Source: Chondrus crispus
Taxonomy: Eukaryota; Rhodophyta; Florideophyceae; Gigartinales; Gigartinaceae
Assembly: GCF_000350225.1 (NCBI RefSeq)
Contig: NW_005178667.1
Location: 248,001-312,000 of the forward strand
DNA length: 64,000 nucleotides
Direction: 5' to 3'
The notes beneath the pieces are model-generated. The model made no database searches. It saw only the letters and a program-made list of their open reading frames with translations, and was not told where the DNA came from. The position numbers and the translations under genes are program-made. Shown piece after piece: positions 40,166-51,047 of the stretch. How positions within the stretch are numbered: position 1 is the first letter of the stretch; every line of letters begins with the position of its first letter.

Positions 40166-41698
40166 ATGGTACTCCATGTTCTTGCATTCATTGTCTTATT
40201 GTTCTCCCATTGTGTGAACGCACAGGCTCCAGAAGAACCAACTCTTCTTCAAAACCTAACTATCGATTTCACCCCTCTGAACGAATATGCAAATGTTCTC
40301 TTTCCAGTAGATGTCGTCAGCATGGAGACTCCCATCGCAATTCGCTACGTGTTGGTTTTCACAATACCATTTTACGAAGTCTTTGCGGCATGTGATTCGA
40401 AAGCCCTAGGATTCCTGGGAAAGCGCAATGTGATTCTACCACACTTATGTGAACCTCTTTCTATTGCTAAGACAACCGCTTTCCTCATGAGTCGTTTGTA
40501 CCGCTCTCAATTTCCCCTTGAAGGACGCAATCTTGAAGCTTTCCTCATCCGACAAGGGCTTGATCCCACATCTGACTCTACCGATCCGACCACGGAAATT
40601 GGAATCGCAAACGCAATGGCCGTGGACTTGGTGGCCTACCTTGAGACCGATGGTTGGAATTCCTTGGGCGATCTCTCCAGAGACCACTTCCGCCAGCAGT
40701 ACTCGGACTACACCGGATTCAAGCCTCAAAACCACGCTGAGCTTGACGTCTCTCGACTTCGTCGCCCGCTTCGTTGGCAACTTCGTCGCCCGCTTCGTTG
40801 GCAACCTCTCAAACAGGAAGCTGACCGTCGCGGTCGCTTCACAAGTCAAGTTCATGTTGTGCCCCACATTGGCAGAGCCAAACCTCTTGTTCTTTCCAGG
40901 GAAGAATTCTTGAGCCGCACATCGGAGTCTCCGTACGCGTCCGCTGACCGCAAAAAGACCATCGGTGCCAAAGACAAGCGAACAATGCGACGCCTCCTTA
41001 GGGAAGTTCTGAAGCTCAATCGTGACCTCACGAAAGAGCAAATCGCTCAGGCGCACTGGTGGGATAACAAATTCTTGTCTCTAGGGAGTTTCATCACGTT
41101 CTACCAAGGTGTTTACGGATTTAACAATGCCGACGCGGCGGTCCTAGGTCTTGGAGAGGTTATGGCGCAGCACGACTCAGTGATGCTGGCATGGAAGGAA
41201 AAGCTTCGTCACGACTTGGTGCGGCCTCCGACCATGCTTCGACGATTGTTCGAAGGCAAAAAGATAAGAGCGTTCAAGAGCTTGGACGAGGGAGTGGGCC
41301 TCGTGAGGGCTGAAGAATGGGAACCCATCGTGCCAATTCAACCACACTCTGAGTACCCCTCCGCAAGCGCACTCATCTGCCAAGCATCTCTGGATCATTT
41401 GCATGCTGCTCTCACGAATTTCATCAAAGTGAATGGGACTATCGCTGCATATGAAACGGATATTGTCCCTTTCTTAAGATCCCCCCTCACCGAGAATGTT
41501 AAGGTGAAGTATGAAACGCTGCAAGCAGCAGCGTTGACTTGTGGAAAGTCGAGGTTGTATGCAGGTGTTCACTTTTCTCCCTCTGTGGACGTTGGATTCA
41601 AGTTGGGGCAAGGAATTGGAGCAGTGGCACAAAAACACATTCAAGATCTCTGGGAAGGGCGTATCCCTGAGAATTGTGAAAGATGCTCTAACGTCTGA
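40166..41698 (+). CDS. Secreted vanadium-haloperoxidase/PAP2-family protein, catalytic His absent
   Basis: The ATG at 40166 (AGCCATGG context) gives 510 residues with a signal peptide (MVLHVLAFIVLLFSHCVNA, residues 1-19). The frame is open further up to 40064 but without an ATG. The family core is clear: YSDYTGFKPQN and RWQPL (180-213), VHVVPHIG (229-236), KEKLRHDLVRP (344-354), QPHSEYPSAS (392-401) and SRLYAGVHFSPSVDVGFKLGQ (462-482). In vanadium haloperoxidases these give Lys, Arg, Ser-Gly-His and the vanadate-binding Arg and His. Here Arg463 and His469 are present, but Gly-His of the SGH loop is Ala400-Ser401, so the acid-base His is missing. A 24-base tandem duplication (40757-40804) repeats eight residues just before RWQPL. 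It may be a non-catalytic or altered paralogue acting outside the cell. Red algae use such enzymes for bromination and defence. Confidence 0.85.
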   Translation: MVLHVLAFIVLLFSHCVNAQAPEEPTLLQNLTIDFTPLNEYANVLFPVDVVSMETPIAIRYVLVFTIPFYEVFAACDSKALGFLGKRNVILPHLCEPLSIAKTTAFLMSRLYRSQFPLEGRNLEAFLIRQGLDPTSDSTDPTTEIGIANAMAVDLVAYLETDGWNSLGDLSRDHFRQQYSDYTGFKPQNHAELDVSRLRRPLRWQLRRPLRWQPLKQEADRRGRFTSQVHVVPHIGRAKPLVLSREEFLSRTSESPYASADRKKTIGAKDKRTMRRLLREVLKLNRDLTKEQIAQAHWWDNKFLSLGSFITFYQGVYGFNNADAAVLGLGEVMAQHDSVMLAWKEKLRHDLVRPPTMLRRLFEGKKIRAFKSLDEGVGLVRAEEWEPIVPIQPHSEYPSASALICQASLDHLHAALTNFIKVNGTIAAYETDIVPFLRSPLTENVKVKYETLQAAALTCGKSRLYAGVHFSPSVDVGFKLGQGIGAVAQKHIQDLWEGRIPENCERCSNV

Positions 41699-41795
41699 AT
41701 GAAAATTTCTGAATCGATTCGTGCAGAAACCCTTTACTGTAGGAGAGAAGTGCCATAGAATTATTACCTTGCTGAGTGTCTGTCGTCGCCCTGTC

Positions 41796-41829
41796 TGGTG
41801 TCTAGGTGACATTTGACCTCACATGACCC
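41796..41829. mobile_element. Isolated end of the CTAGTGTCTAG family
   Basis: CTGGTGTCTAGGTGACATTTGACCTCACATGA matches the left end of the piggyBac-like element for about 34 bases and then diverges. It starts about 100 bases after the haloperoxidase-family stop codon. Confidence 0.65.
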
Positions 41830-42452
41830 CGTAGCAGGCTACTGTTTATATTTGTTTTCTGGACATGTGCTTACTCGATAAGAATAAAAAAGATACCTTC
41901 GCCACCGTACCTCACGTTTGAAGATGGATTCATACAGAAATCATTATTGATAGTAGAGAAGTGCTATTATAATGCGTCTCTTGCCAAGTGGCTTGCCGCG
42001 CGCCACACTCGAGACGAGTGCGACGTTACCTTGTGTCTTACGGAATGGCGTAGTGTGTAAACAACTCGTGAAGAAGGGCAGTGCAATACACTGGGGAGAG
42101 GCAAGAATAGAGAAAGGGGTGTTTACCGAGCTAAGCGATGGCTTCTGCTGCACAATTGTTCTGTTGCATTTCGGTATCTTTGAGGGGATAAAGCGATGAT
42201 GATGATATTTCGGTACAGTAACATGATTTCAAAATTGATGATGCTGCGAGAGGCAACTTTTCCTTCAGGACGCCCCCTGCATGGGTACAAAAGTTTTCAA
42301 CGGAATGAGGATGGACTGTGTGTGAATTCATAAAAGTTTGACAAAGGGACTAAAGCACAGAATTGAAAGGGAGGCAGTGAGGCCTTCAAAATGAAGACTT
42401 TGTGGTGCACTGGCACGCCCCGCTTAATCTCGAGGTCCACTCGGCATGCCGC
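41830..42452. other. Spacer between transposon end and MITE
   Basis: About 620 bases, AT-balanced, with no credible gene. It could be the interior of a decayed element that began at 41796. Confidence 0.35.
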
Positions 42453-42963
42453 ACTAGTGTCTAGACGACCGGCAATTTGCCTCATATGAGGTCAGGCTTG
42501 GCCTCATATGAGGCCGGGTTTTTTTTTGCAAAAAAGTATACATTAAATCGAAATTTTATAAAATCAGTTTAGACACCATTTCTTTAACCAATATTCCCTC
42601 GGCAATAGCTTCCTGCAAAACATCGGGATAGCAGTTATGAATACACAGAAATACTAAGAATCTAATATAGTATCAACAATCGGATGATATTTTAATCAGG
42701 CGTTTTGGTTTCCAAGATATCAACAAAAAACGTTTTGATGTTCTTTAAAAAAGCTTCTTCTTTAGGTATTCTCAAAAAGCCTGGAAAGGAAGTGCAGATC
42801 TCACCAAGCTCCACCCTTCCACAGCGCAGAAGTCAACTGCGGTGGCGAGAGTATCTTTTTCCATTTTGTTCAGCTAGCACAAGTCGAGAAAAATTAAGTT
42901 GAAAAGTGACCTCATATGAGGTCAAATGGCCTCATATGAGGCCATTTGTCACCTAGACACTAG
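42453..42963. mobile_element. MITE of the CTAGTGTCTAG family, copy 2
   Basis: 511 bp, CTAGTGTCTAGACGACC to GTCACCTAGACACTAG, highly similar to 19553-20059. Two CCTCATATGAGG-type palindromes stand near each end. It has no coding capacity of its own and presumably depends on a transposase like that at 20577-22679. Confidence 0.88.
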
Positions 42964-43306
42964 ACCTTTGTCACAAATATCCTGGTACACTTGAAAGTGC
43001 CAATCGTTTGCAGAAAAAGGAATCTTAAAACGGTTATGCCGAGGTGTATAAACATGTCCTGTTATTTTCAACTTGCAATTGGACACAGTAGTGCGCAACT
43101 ACGTGGCAGATTTCAGGGATGACCCGTATTGCGCAGCTACATAATTCTCACAAAAGAGGCAAAGTGAATTCGATAATTGTGGGTTTACGCACGGCAGAAT
43201 TCTGTAACCAAAAATGAGAAATAGAAAAACAGCAATGCACAAATCTTATTCCTGAAAAATCATTGCAGAAAAATTTAGGGAGGATGTGTCATTAGGGGGG
43301 CGACAG

Positions 43307-46300
43307 TGTGTGAACAGGAGACCGATGACTCCTCGTTTACTCGTCGTCGCTCGTTGGTTATAAGCCTGTTCCCTGCGGGACAGACTGTCCTGTGCGGTCT
43401 GAAACTACAAAATGACTATTGGCGAATGTGATTATGCGGTCTGACAGTCCCCGGGTTCGCTAATAGGGGTTTTGGGTCGACGAGGCTGAGTTTGTTGAGG
43501 AGGTTTTGTGTGCGTTGGGGTCCGAGGGGTTTGTGAAGTAGTTGGCTACGTTTTGCTCGGATGGTATGTGTTGAATCTTGACCGTTCCTCTTTGTATGTG
43601 GTTCTGTATGAGGTGGTGTTTGATGTCAATGAATATTCGGCGTTTGGTTGGAGCCGAGTTTTGGGCGACGAGGATCGCGGCCTTGTCGCCTACGTAAAGG
43701 GGGTTGGTTGGGTTTCCGGCGTGTGCACATCGACAAGGAGGCGGCGAAGCCAATGTGCTTGTTGTGTTGCCGCCGTCGCTGCCAAGTATTCGGCTTCACA
43801 CGTGGAGTCGGCGACTACTGATTGTCGTGCCCAAGTCCAACTTATGGGGGCGTCGTGGAACAGGTGTACAACTCCTGTTCTGGAGCGGCGTGTGTGGTCA
43901 TTAGCGAAGTCCGAGTCGCTGTATGTGCGGAGGCTGGGACGGGGTGTTCGGTGTGCTGGCCTTGAACAGGATGCCGTGGTGTTCTGTACCGCTTAGGTAA
44001 CGCAGTAGCCAGTGGAGGTGGTTTTTGTGCGTGCGTGCCGGCTTTTGCATGACGGATGCGAGCATGCTAACAGCGGGGTGTATTTCGGGTCTGGTGCTGT
44101 CTGCTAAGTAACGGAGATCACCTATTGTCTGTCTAAAGAGGAATGATTGCTGTAGGTCCACGAGTGGATCCTCTTCTGTGTATGTGAAAGCTGCTTTGGG
44201 TGGTAGCGGTGTGCGTTTTGCGTTGAAGGAGAGCATGCCCGTTTTGGTGAGTATAGTTCGGGCAACGTTTGGTTGGGATATGTGTATGGCGCCGTTTTGT
44301 AGTCGTTGTACGTGCCATTTGAGGTATTTTGCTGGAAAGCCAAGGCGTTTGATTTTGTACTTGACTGTGAGGACGGCGTGGATCTCGTCTTGAAGCGTTT
44401 GGGAGGATGCTTCTGAGAGGAAATCATCCATGTTAACGGCTACGAGGATGAGACCTTGGTCGGATTTTTTTGTAGAAGAGGCAGGGGTCTGCCTGAGTAG
44501 GATGTTATCCGTGTGAGGTCAGATGGTTGGACAGGCCGTCGTGGTAAATTTGTGCTGCCTGCGGTGTGCCATATATATTGCGTATGAGAAGTCCCGCTTT
44601 GCCTGGATGTTTGAGAGTCCCGTCAAAGCGGGGGTGTTGCTTGATGTACACTGGTTTTGTCTGAGGGAATTTTTCGTGAAGATATGCTGAGCTGATGTCC
44701 ATGTGCTCGAGGGACCAGTTGCGTGAGGCGGCCATGGCGAGCAGTAGGCGTACTGTGGTCTTGTCTGCCATATAGGTCGTTACTTGCTCTGGATCGTAGT
44801 GCGTGCCTGGGGTCATGCGGTCGCCTCTGGCTGCGCATCGCGCTTTTCGTGCGGTGACGGTGCCGGTGTGGTCTCGAATGTATCGAAACGTCATTGTGAG
44901 GGGTATCAACTTTGTATGCTTGGGGAGTTGTGTGTTTGCTAGCCATTGGATGGTTTCGGTGTTGTCTAATTTATCCAGTTCTGCGTCGAGTGCTCGTGCC
45001 CATTGGGCCGCGTCTGGGTAAGTTCTAGCTTCCTACCTGGTGCGCGGGTCGGGTGTGGTGAGTGGGATTGGTGTAGCTGGTGAGGTGCGGAGGACTGCTG
45101 TGGTGCTGACCGGGGGGTCGTGTGCTTTTGCGTAAGTATGAAAGTCCTGCGTGCGAGTGATGTGGTACTTGTGAGTGTGCGTGTCTCGCACTGTTATCGA
45201 TTGGAGACTGTTGGAGTACATGTATCGTACTGTACGGCTGCGTGTGTCAAGTTTCTTTTTGGTGCCGTAGATGGGGATCGTTCCCAGTTGTCCAAAGATT
45301 AAAAGTTGTTTGGGTTGCGCTTGTCATGTGTGCCACAGGGTGTGGGGGGCCTGTCCGGTTGCGCGGTGGGGGATGATGTTATATTTGTACGCTGCGTCGC
45401 GTACTGCGTCTTCCCAGTACGCGTCAGGGAGGTTGGCGTGATGGAGGTTGGCTCTGGCGGCATTCCTGAGAGTTTGATTAATTCTCTCTGCGATTGAATT
45501 TTCCTGGGGTTGGTGCGGTGTGTTATTCTCGTACTTGATGCCTAAGGAGGCGTATGTCTGCAAACTGTAGTGATGTTGAGTGGGGGCATGGCGTGCCGGT
45601 CGCTGCTTTGCGTGTGCGCATGCGGAGCATGACAGTGGGCTGCGTGTCGAGGCGAGGGATGGTGGAAGGCCGTGTATCGTTCTCGATTTGGCGATAGTTC
45701 GGATTGTACGTAGGGGTGCGTGGTTCAGTCGCAGGTGCCAGTGGTGTAAGATTTGGTCCGTGGCCTTACAGGGGATCGGTGGGATGTGTGGTGCTGGCGT
45801 TGAGCGTATGGATAAAGTTGTATTTGATGTCCATTGTGTGGTAATGGGGGGTAGTGCTCTACTTGTGGTGAGGGGTGGTGTGGTGTGGGTTGGATTGGCT
45901 GCGGTTGGATGGCGGGGGATTGGCTGTGGCGTGTGGGGTTTCGGATTGCGTCGCGGGGCGGGGATCATGCGCGCTCCTCTGGCTTGAAGGTGCGGGGTTG
46001 TCGTCCATGCATATGCCTTGATGGTGGGGTTCCATGGGTCTGTGCCGATGATTTTTCCTCGGGAGTGCTTGCCGAAGAGGTACGCGGCGCTTGGCGTGAA
46101 GAGGAGGGATTGACGTGATTAACTTGCCGAGGAGGTAGTTTTTGTTTCCTTGAAATGTTGCAAGGTCGGTGTCGTCTTGTGGGGGGTTGGGGTTGCTTGT
46201 TATGTGGTCTATGGCGTTGATAGTGTGTGCTGCCGCTCATGTAGCGATGATCCAGGGTCCGTAATTCGTGGGATCTAGGCGTGGAATGTCAGGTCGTTTG

Positions 46301-46763
46301 TCCATGGTGAATATGTCTGGGTTTGCGTTGATGTCTTGTACTTGTGTTGCGGTGTTTGTCGTTGTGTATGTTGTGTGATGTGTTGTGTCGTTTGTCTTGT
46401 GAATTGTCTTGAGGTGTGTCGTATTGGTTGTCGGTGTGGGATTTGTTGTGTCGTTTGTCTGGTGATTTGTCGTGATGTTTGTCGTGTTGGTTCTCTGTGT
46501 TGGATGAGATTATGGGGGTATGTATGTAAGAGGGGGAGTGGGATTTAGCCTGGGGCTCCTCCGCAGGGGGAGGGATCGGTGTGTTCGTGTCGTTGTGGGT
46601 TATGTTGCTGATTGGCGATGAGGGGAAGGTGGAGTTATGCAAGGTGGCGGAAGGTGCCCATATCTTGTGTGAACAGGAGACCGATGACTCCTCGTTTACT
46701 CGTCGTCGCTCGTTGGTTATAAGTCTGTTCCCTGCGGGACAGACTGTCCTGTGCGGTCGGACA
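43307..46763 (-). mobile_element. Ty1/copia fossil nested in the MULE end
   Basis: Short LTRs at 43307-43446 and 46666-46763 bound the element, and the target duplication GACAG is present at 43302-43306 and 46764-46768. The left LTR is longer because of an extra segment between two TGCGGTCTGA repeats. On the minus strand, from right to left, come a polar Gag remnant with a DKRHN-type repeat (about 46240-46600), integrase (45324-45968), reverse transcriptase (44505-44909, 43901-44431) and RNase H (43460-43753). The order is Ty1/copia. It is broken at several points, though its LTRs differ little. Confidence 0.88.
46666..46763 (-). repeat. LTR of the nested copia fossil
   Basis: 98 bp, TGTGTGAACAGG to GGTCGGACA. 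It matches 43307-43404 with two differences over the shared part. Confidence 0.85.
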
Positions 46764-46804
46764 GACAGCGCGCAAATTTTCGTCATCAGAGGGGCGACGC
46801 CATT

Positions 46805-47124
46805 GTACACGACGACAATGTGAGGGCACCGCGTTATGATTGATGTAATCAGGGGGGGCGACGCCATGGTACTTGCTGCATTCCTGAGGGCGACAAATGG
46901 TGGACTTTTTTTGTCGCGCCCCTAAATGACCACACGATTCCGACATCGCCCCCTCAAAAAACTTCATATGCAAAGTCGCCCTTCTATTTCCCGCGGCGCT
47001 TATCACGCCACTGCATTTGTTGAACTCGCCTCCCGTCGCCTCCCGTCGTCCCTTCTTTCTGGATACCATTTCGAGGCGAAGCACTACCAGCCCTAACCAG
47101 CGGCATTCCTTTAACAACAGTGTC
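46805..47124. repeat. Left subterminal motif region of the MULE
   Basis: GGGGCGAC or GGGCGAC occurs near 46849 and 46887. Reversed forms (GTCGCGCCCC, CATCGCCCCC, GTCGCCC) follow at about 46913, 46943 and 46975, before the J-domain gene. The right end (51120-51360) holds only the reversed form, GTCGCCC(CC), at several places. Such arrays are candidates for transposase binding. Confidence 0.5.
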
Positions 47125-48407
47125 ATGGATCGCCGAAAGATGCAATCAGACACCCGTGAGGCCATTCGACACATCGGCAGAGTTGAATGCGACGTGACCC
47201 CCATTCTTGACATATTATGCATGGCGGACGGCGACAACACTTTCCGCTCCATACAGCGCAACTACCGATGCCTCGCCCTATTTGTGCATCCCGACCGCAT
47301 CCGCCATATCAAGCAACGTTCGGGAGCGCGCAACATGCATGTTGATTCAAGGGCATAGGAGCAGGCTGAATATGCCGCTCGATATGCGGCAATAACTGGC
47401 GTTCCGTCGGTGTTCCACGACAAATTGATACCGCAGACAGCACGTTTCTCACGCAATCCTTCACCTCAGGAGGTATTCGTCAACAACGAATACATGCGGG
47501 AGCGGGAAAGACATGAAGCGGCGGAAGCGACCCGTCCCTCTTGTGGCATAACGGCGGTTCGCGATTAGATTTAGATCGGATCAATACGAACCACAAGCGC
47601 GCACACGTGTACCCCCACGTGTACGGAGGACGCGGGACCACACGCGTACACGTGTAGGAGGCGCGTACCACCGCGCGCACAGTACGCGTCCCACACGTGT
47701 ACTGTCAGCCCCGACGGCTGACAGCATTACAGCGCGGAACGACCCGCGCTACAGTAAGTTACTACAGCATACCGGTACTGTAGTATTATGATAGCCGCAT
47801 TGTACACATTAAATACGAGCGCGACCGGCGGCGGGGTAGGGGGACAAGCACGGACTTGTCCACGACCTACCGCCTAGGTCCGTCTTCCAGCTTAACTAAC
47901 GAGCGCGATCCGCCTTCGCGCGCGTTAACCGGGACAAAGCGGGTAGGGGACAGCTGCGTACGCGAACGAGCCTAGATCCGCCTCCGCACATCAGCGCTGG
48001 TACGTTACCCAGCGCTGCTCCGGGGCGTCGAGGCGTAGATCGGCCCGCGCGTACGCTCGTCCCCGACCGTCCTGCTCTACCACGCTACCAGGGCCCGCTT
48101 CCCTGTCTCGTTAGCTGTGTGTTCTCCCCGTCTTCTCGCCCCTCGTACGGGTCTACGTCGAGCTAAGTATACACCCCTCTCCGTTGGGGGGTGTTATACT
48201 ACACCTCTTTCGCGGCTTCATACAATGCTCCAAAAGCTCTGGAGGAGGAGCGCCAGCGTCAAGAGCGCCAGGCCCAAAGGGAGCGCGAGGAAATGAGAAG
48301 AGCCCAGCAAAAAAGGCGGAAGGGAAAAAGAAAAATGCTCCGCGAGGGAAACGCCGCAAACCGATGGGACTCATGGAACAGACTCGCGGACTCAGAACAC
48401 TTCAAAG
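47125..48407 (+). pseudogene. J-domain (DnaJ-like) cargo gene of the MULE, split by a solo LTR
   Basis: The first ATG in frame is at 47125. The N-terminal part has a J-domain: a helix ending in FRSIQRNYRCLALFVHPDR with the invariant His-Pro-Asp, preceded by VTPILDILCM. The domain is followed by AEYAARYAAITGV and a charged helix rich in Glu and Arg. A TAG at 47356 interrupts it. The solo LTR at 47542-48203 is inserted further on, and the same reading frame resumes after it with YNAPKALEEERQRQERQ, which confirms a real gene of which the LTR is a later guest. J-domains recruit Hsp70. Why a transposon carries one is unknown. Beyond 48407 the frame shifts and an acidic tail follows to about 48773. 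Confidence 0.65.
47542..48203 (-). mobile_element. Solo LTR of the CACGTG-rich retrotransposon family
   Basis: 662 bp from TGTGGCATAACGG to GTTATACTACA with a perfect CCTCT target duplication at 47537-47541 and 48204-48208. It contains several CACGTGT/ACACGTG boxes, the dyad CTGTCAGCC..GGCTGACAG (47704-47726) and TACTGTA-type repeats. It matches 62322 onward and 17095-17618 in reverse orientation, so the family's gag direction here is minus. It arose by recombination between the two LTRs of a full element. Confidence 0.85.
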
Positions 48408-48419
48408 TGTTCTGAGTCC
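48388..48419. repeat. Hairpin, 15-bp perfect stem with a two-base loop
   Basis: GGACTCAGAACACTT (48388-48402) pairs exactly with AAGTGTTCTGAGTCC (48405-48419). It lies at the point where the J-domain gene loses its frame. Confidence 0.75.
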
Positions 48420-48957
48420 TCTCTGCGATCGGCACGTGGGAGTGCTGACGGAGCGAGGGGTCCCGGATGGCGGCGTCCGGAGCATCAGGAAAAGGAGTCG
48501 AAGGACGAAACACAGAACGACCAACGCCGCGAGTCGCCGCAAGAGTGCGAGCAATCGTACAATTCTGAACGCGACGAAGAGAAGCAGGCGGAAGAAGCCG
48601 ATGCTCATGACCATAAGAGTGGCAACTGCCAGCATGACGGGATGGATGCGCATTCGAGCAGGGCAGGCAGTGCTGATGCGAGGCTTGATCTAGGCGGTGC
48701 ACACAGAGGAGACGATGAGTTCGACAAGGTGGGTGCTCAGTCAGACCGGTTGTCAAACAGTTTTTTACGATGAGCTGCATGATCCCGACCTTATCATGGA
48801 CGACGACGACCTGTAGGACGCCGACTTCAACATGGGCTCCTATATTCCCGATTTCTATTGCGGATCGGAGAGGGAGTTCGAAGATGAATGCAACGACCCC
48901 CGCCTCTTTCAACCGCAGACGCCACTGCTGAAACTACTACTACTGATATCGCCTTGG

Positions 48958-51047
48958 CAAGACGACGGGAGCAACGCCGAAGATCTAAGCGCAAGGAAAC
49001 GGATCGCGCCAAAGCTGCTTTGAAAATGGAAGCAGCTGCTGTGCAGAGTTAGAGACCTCGACGCTGTGTACCTCTGGATCCCGAGCTTTACATGCAACTG
49101 AACACACGGTGGAGATGTGATCAGTACATTCGCGCCTACACGGCGCACCATGGAACACAAAATGGCGTCAACGTTCAGCAGAATGTGAAACGGGTGTTGT
49201 CCAAGTGCCGAACTAAGGGATGTGCTGCCACATTCGTCTTCGCGAGGCAGCCGAGAACGGGCCTCTGGAAGCTCAACCGATTCTTAGAGCACCAGAATGA
49301 GTGCTCAGGGCAGGATACATGCCCAAACATACATACTCGAGCTCGTCAGTACTGCACCCCAGCGTACACGGCACGCCAGGTGTCACGTGCAATCTTCGAT
49401 GAGGCTGACATCTAGCCTGGAGTTTCCTCGCGTGTTATTCAGACTCTAGTCAAGGCGAAAAGCCTGTACTCCAGACAGCCGCCCCCTGCGCATTATCGAG
49501 CCGTCCGCTTGGAGTTACAAAAGATGATGGCTACATCTCGTGCCGTCAATATGGCGGCTCTCAAAGGTTATGCCGCCCTTCTACGAGGAGTCGGTCACGA
49601 AGTCAAAATTATCACGATGGAGGGAATAGAGATGAAGCGGACTCGAATCAAGGCCGCGAAGCATATCTTCGAGCAGTGTAAGAAGGCGAAAACCTTCCCG
49701 CAGGAGGCTCTATTCGATGAGCTTGTCGTGGAGCTTGATGATATCGACGATGGCGGAAACTATTAACCTGGTTTCATTTTCACGCCTTCAGTAGCAACGC
49801 ATATGTGCGCCACCGCTCGCATGACTTGTGCTGCCGACGCGGCGCACTGCGACGGGGTGGGACCGCAATCGTACGGGACTACATTTGATGTAGTGCCGTA
49901 TGACGCCAATAATCAACTCACGCCGCTCGTATTTGCCCACTCTGTTGGACCGGAATGCAATGATTCCTGGAAGATGGTGTTCCAAGCGTGTGCAATGATT
50001 GATGGATTCGATGTGGAACCTCGCACCACAATCGTGGACCAGGAGAATTCAATAGACAAGGCGTACGGCGAGTGTTTCAAGAAGGCGAAATTCTTCCTTG
50101 ACCCCCTGCATGTGAGAAAGAACTTGCGACCCAAGCTTGGCGCTGCAAAGGCCATTGTAATGCAATTCTACGAACAAGCGGTGCACGCGCCTACAGTGGA
50201 AGCTCTTGAGGATGTGATGCGCCAGTTCTCGCCAGAAGTGAAGGCTTACCTCGGTCGTTTCGATGCCGCGGAACTGTATCGAGCACCGAGCGGACTACAG
50301 GATTTGACGACAACCTCCCAAGGAACCGAAGCTCAGATGTCTGCGGATTTGAGAAACCGTATACGCTCTTGCGAGCCCCAAAAGATGCTTGCGCACGTGA
50401 TACTCACGCAACGGACTGGATTCCTTAAACGCCAAGCCATGGCTCTTACATCAAAGGATCCAGTCCGGCCTTATGTGGAGAAGCACATTGCCTCGCTCAT
50501 TACGAGAGCACGTGTTTACCAGCCAACTGTGCAATTTGTTGCCGCAACGAACCAAATGGAGGCTACCGTCAGAAGCTACACGAATGGGTCTTCGCAGCGG
50601 ATGGTGTTCTTCGCGGAAAGCAGGCAGACTCCGCCTTTGAGCTGCGCATATTCACAGCAGGTTACCGGCTTCCCTTGTCTACACAGAGTGGCAGTTATTG
50701 CCGAGAAACACGGTTCTACCAACGTGCACATGTTTATCGACAAGCGTCATCTGACTTCTACTTGGAAGGGGCAGTACAAAGATGTGAGATTTCCGTTGCC
50801 GGAGCATGCTGCTATCGATAAGGTTTTTCTATCCGCGAAAAAGCTTATGGCACGAGGTAACCATTTGCAAGTTCCGAAAGCACTTGCGCCCCCTGGAGGG
50901 CGACCTGTGAAGAATGCAGGAAAGAGAAAGAAGGGATGGTTTGAACGTGGGCCCAGCACGAGAAAGAAAAAGAGCTATTCGTGTAGCTTGTGCCATTTTG
51001 AGGGCCATGTAAGGGCGCATTGCAAGCTGAAACAGCTATTTGAGTAG
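48958..51047 (+). pseudogene. MULE transposase, broken by in-frame stops
   Basis: One reading frame runs from about 48958 to 51047 with three in-frame stops (49050, 49413, 49764). The N-terminal part (about 49060-49320) looks like a FAR1/FLYWCH-type zinc DNA-binding domain (KCRTKGCAATFVFARQPRTGLWKLN...HQNEC). The 414-residue C-terminal block holds the MULE catalytic core: YGTTFDVVPYDANNQLTPL, then IVDQENSIDKAYGECFKKA and LDPLHVRKNL. After it come a SWIM-type finger (CAYSQQVTGFPCLHRVAV) and a zinc knuckle (CSLCHFEGHVRAHC). The enzyme would mobilise the element with the 52-bp repeats. It is decayed but recent enough for the rest of the frame to be clean. Confidence 0.88.

Noticed and set aside
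46336-46548. Cys-rich small protein on the plus strand
   Set aside because: It is the complement of a simple, polar repeat in the Gag part of the minus-strand copia fossil. The low-complexity TTGTGT repeats create the Cys codons.
316-51047. Stop-codon reassignment (TAA/TAG read as Gln)
   Set aside because: Several interrupted frames would be healed by it, but intact genes in the window end with TAG, TAA or TGA at the expected place, such as the piggyBac transposase and the copia polyprotein (TAG). Decay is simpler.
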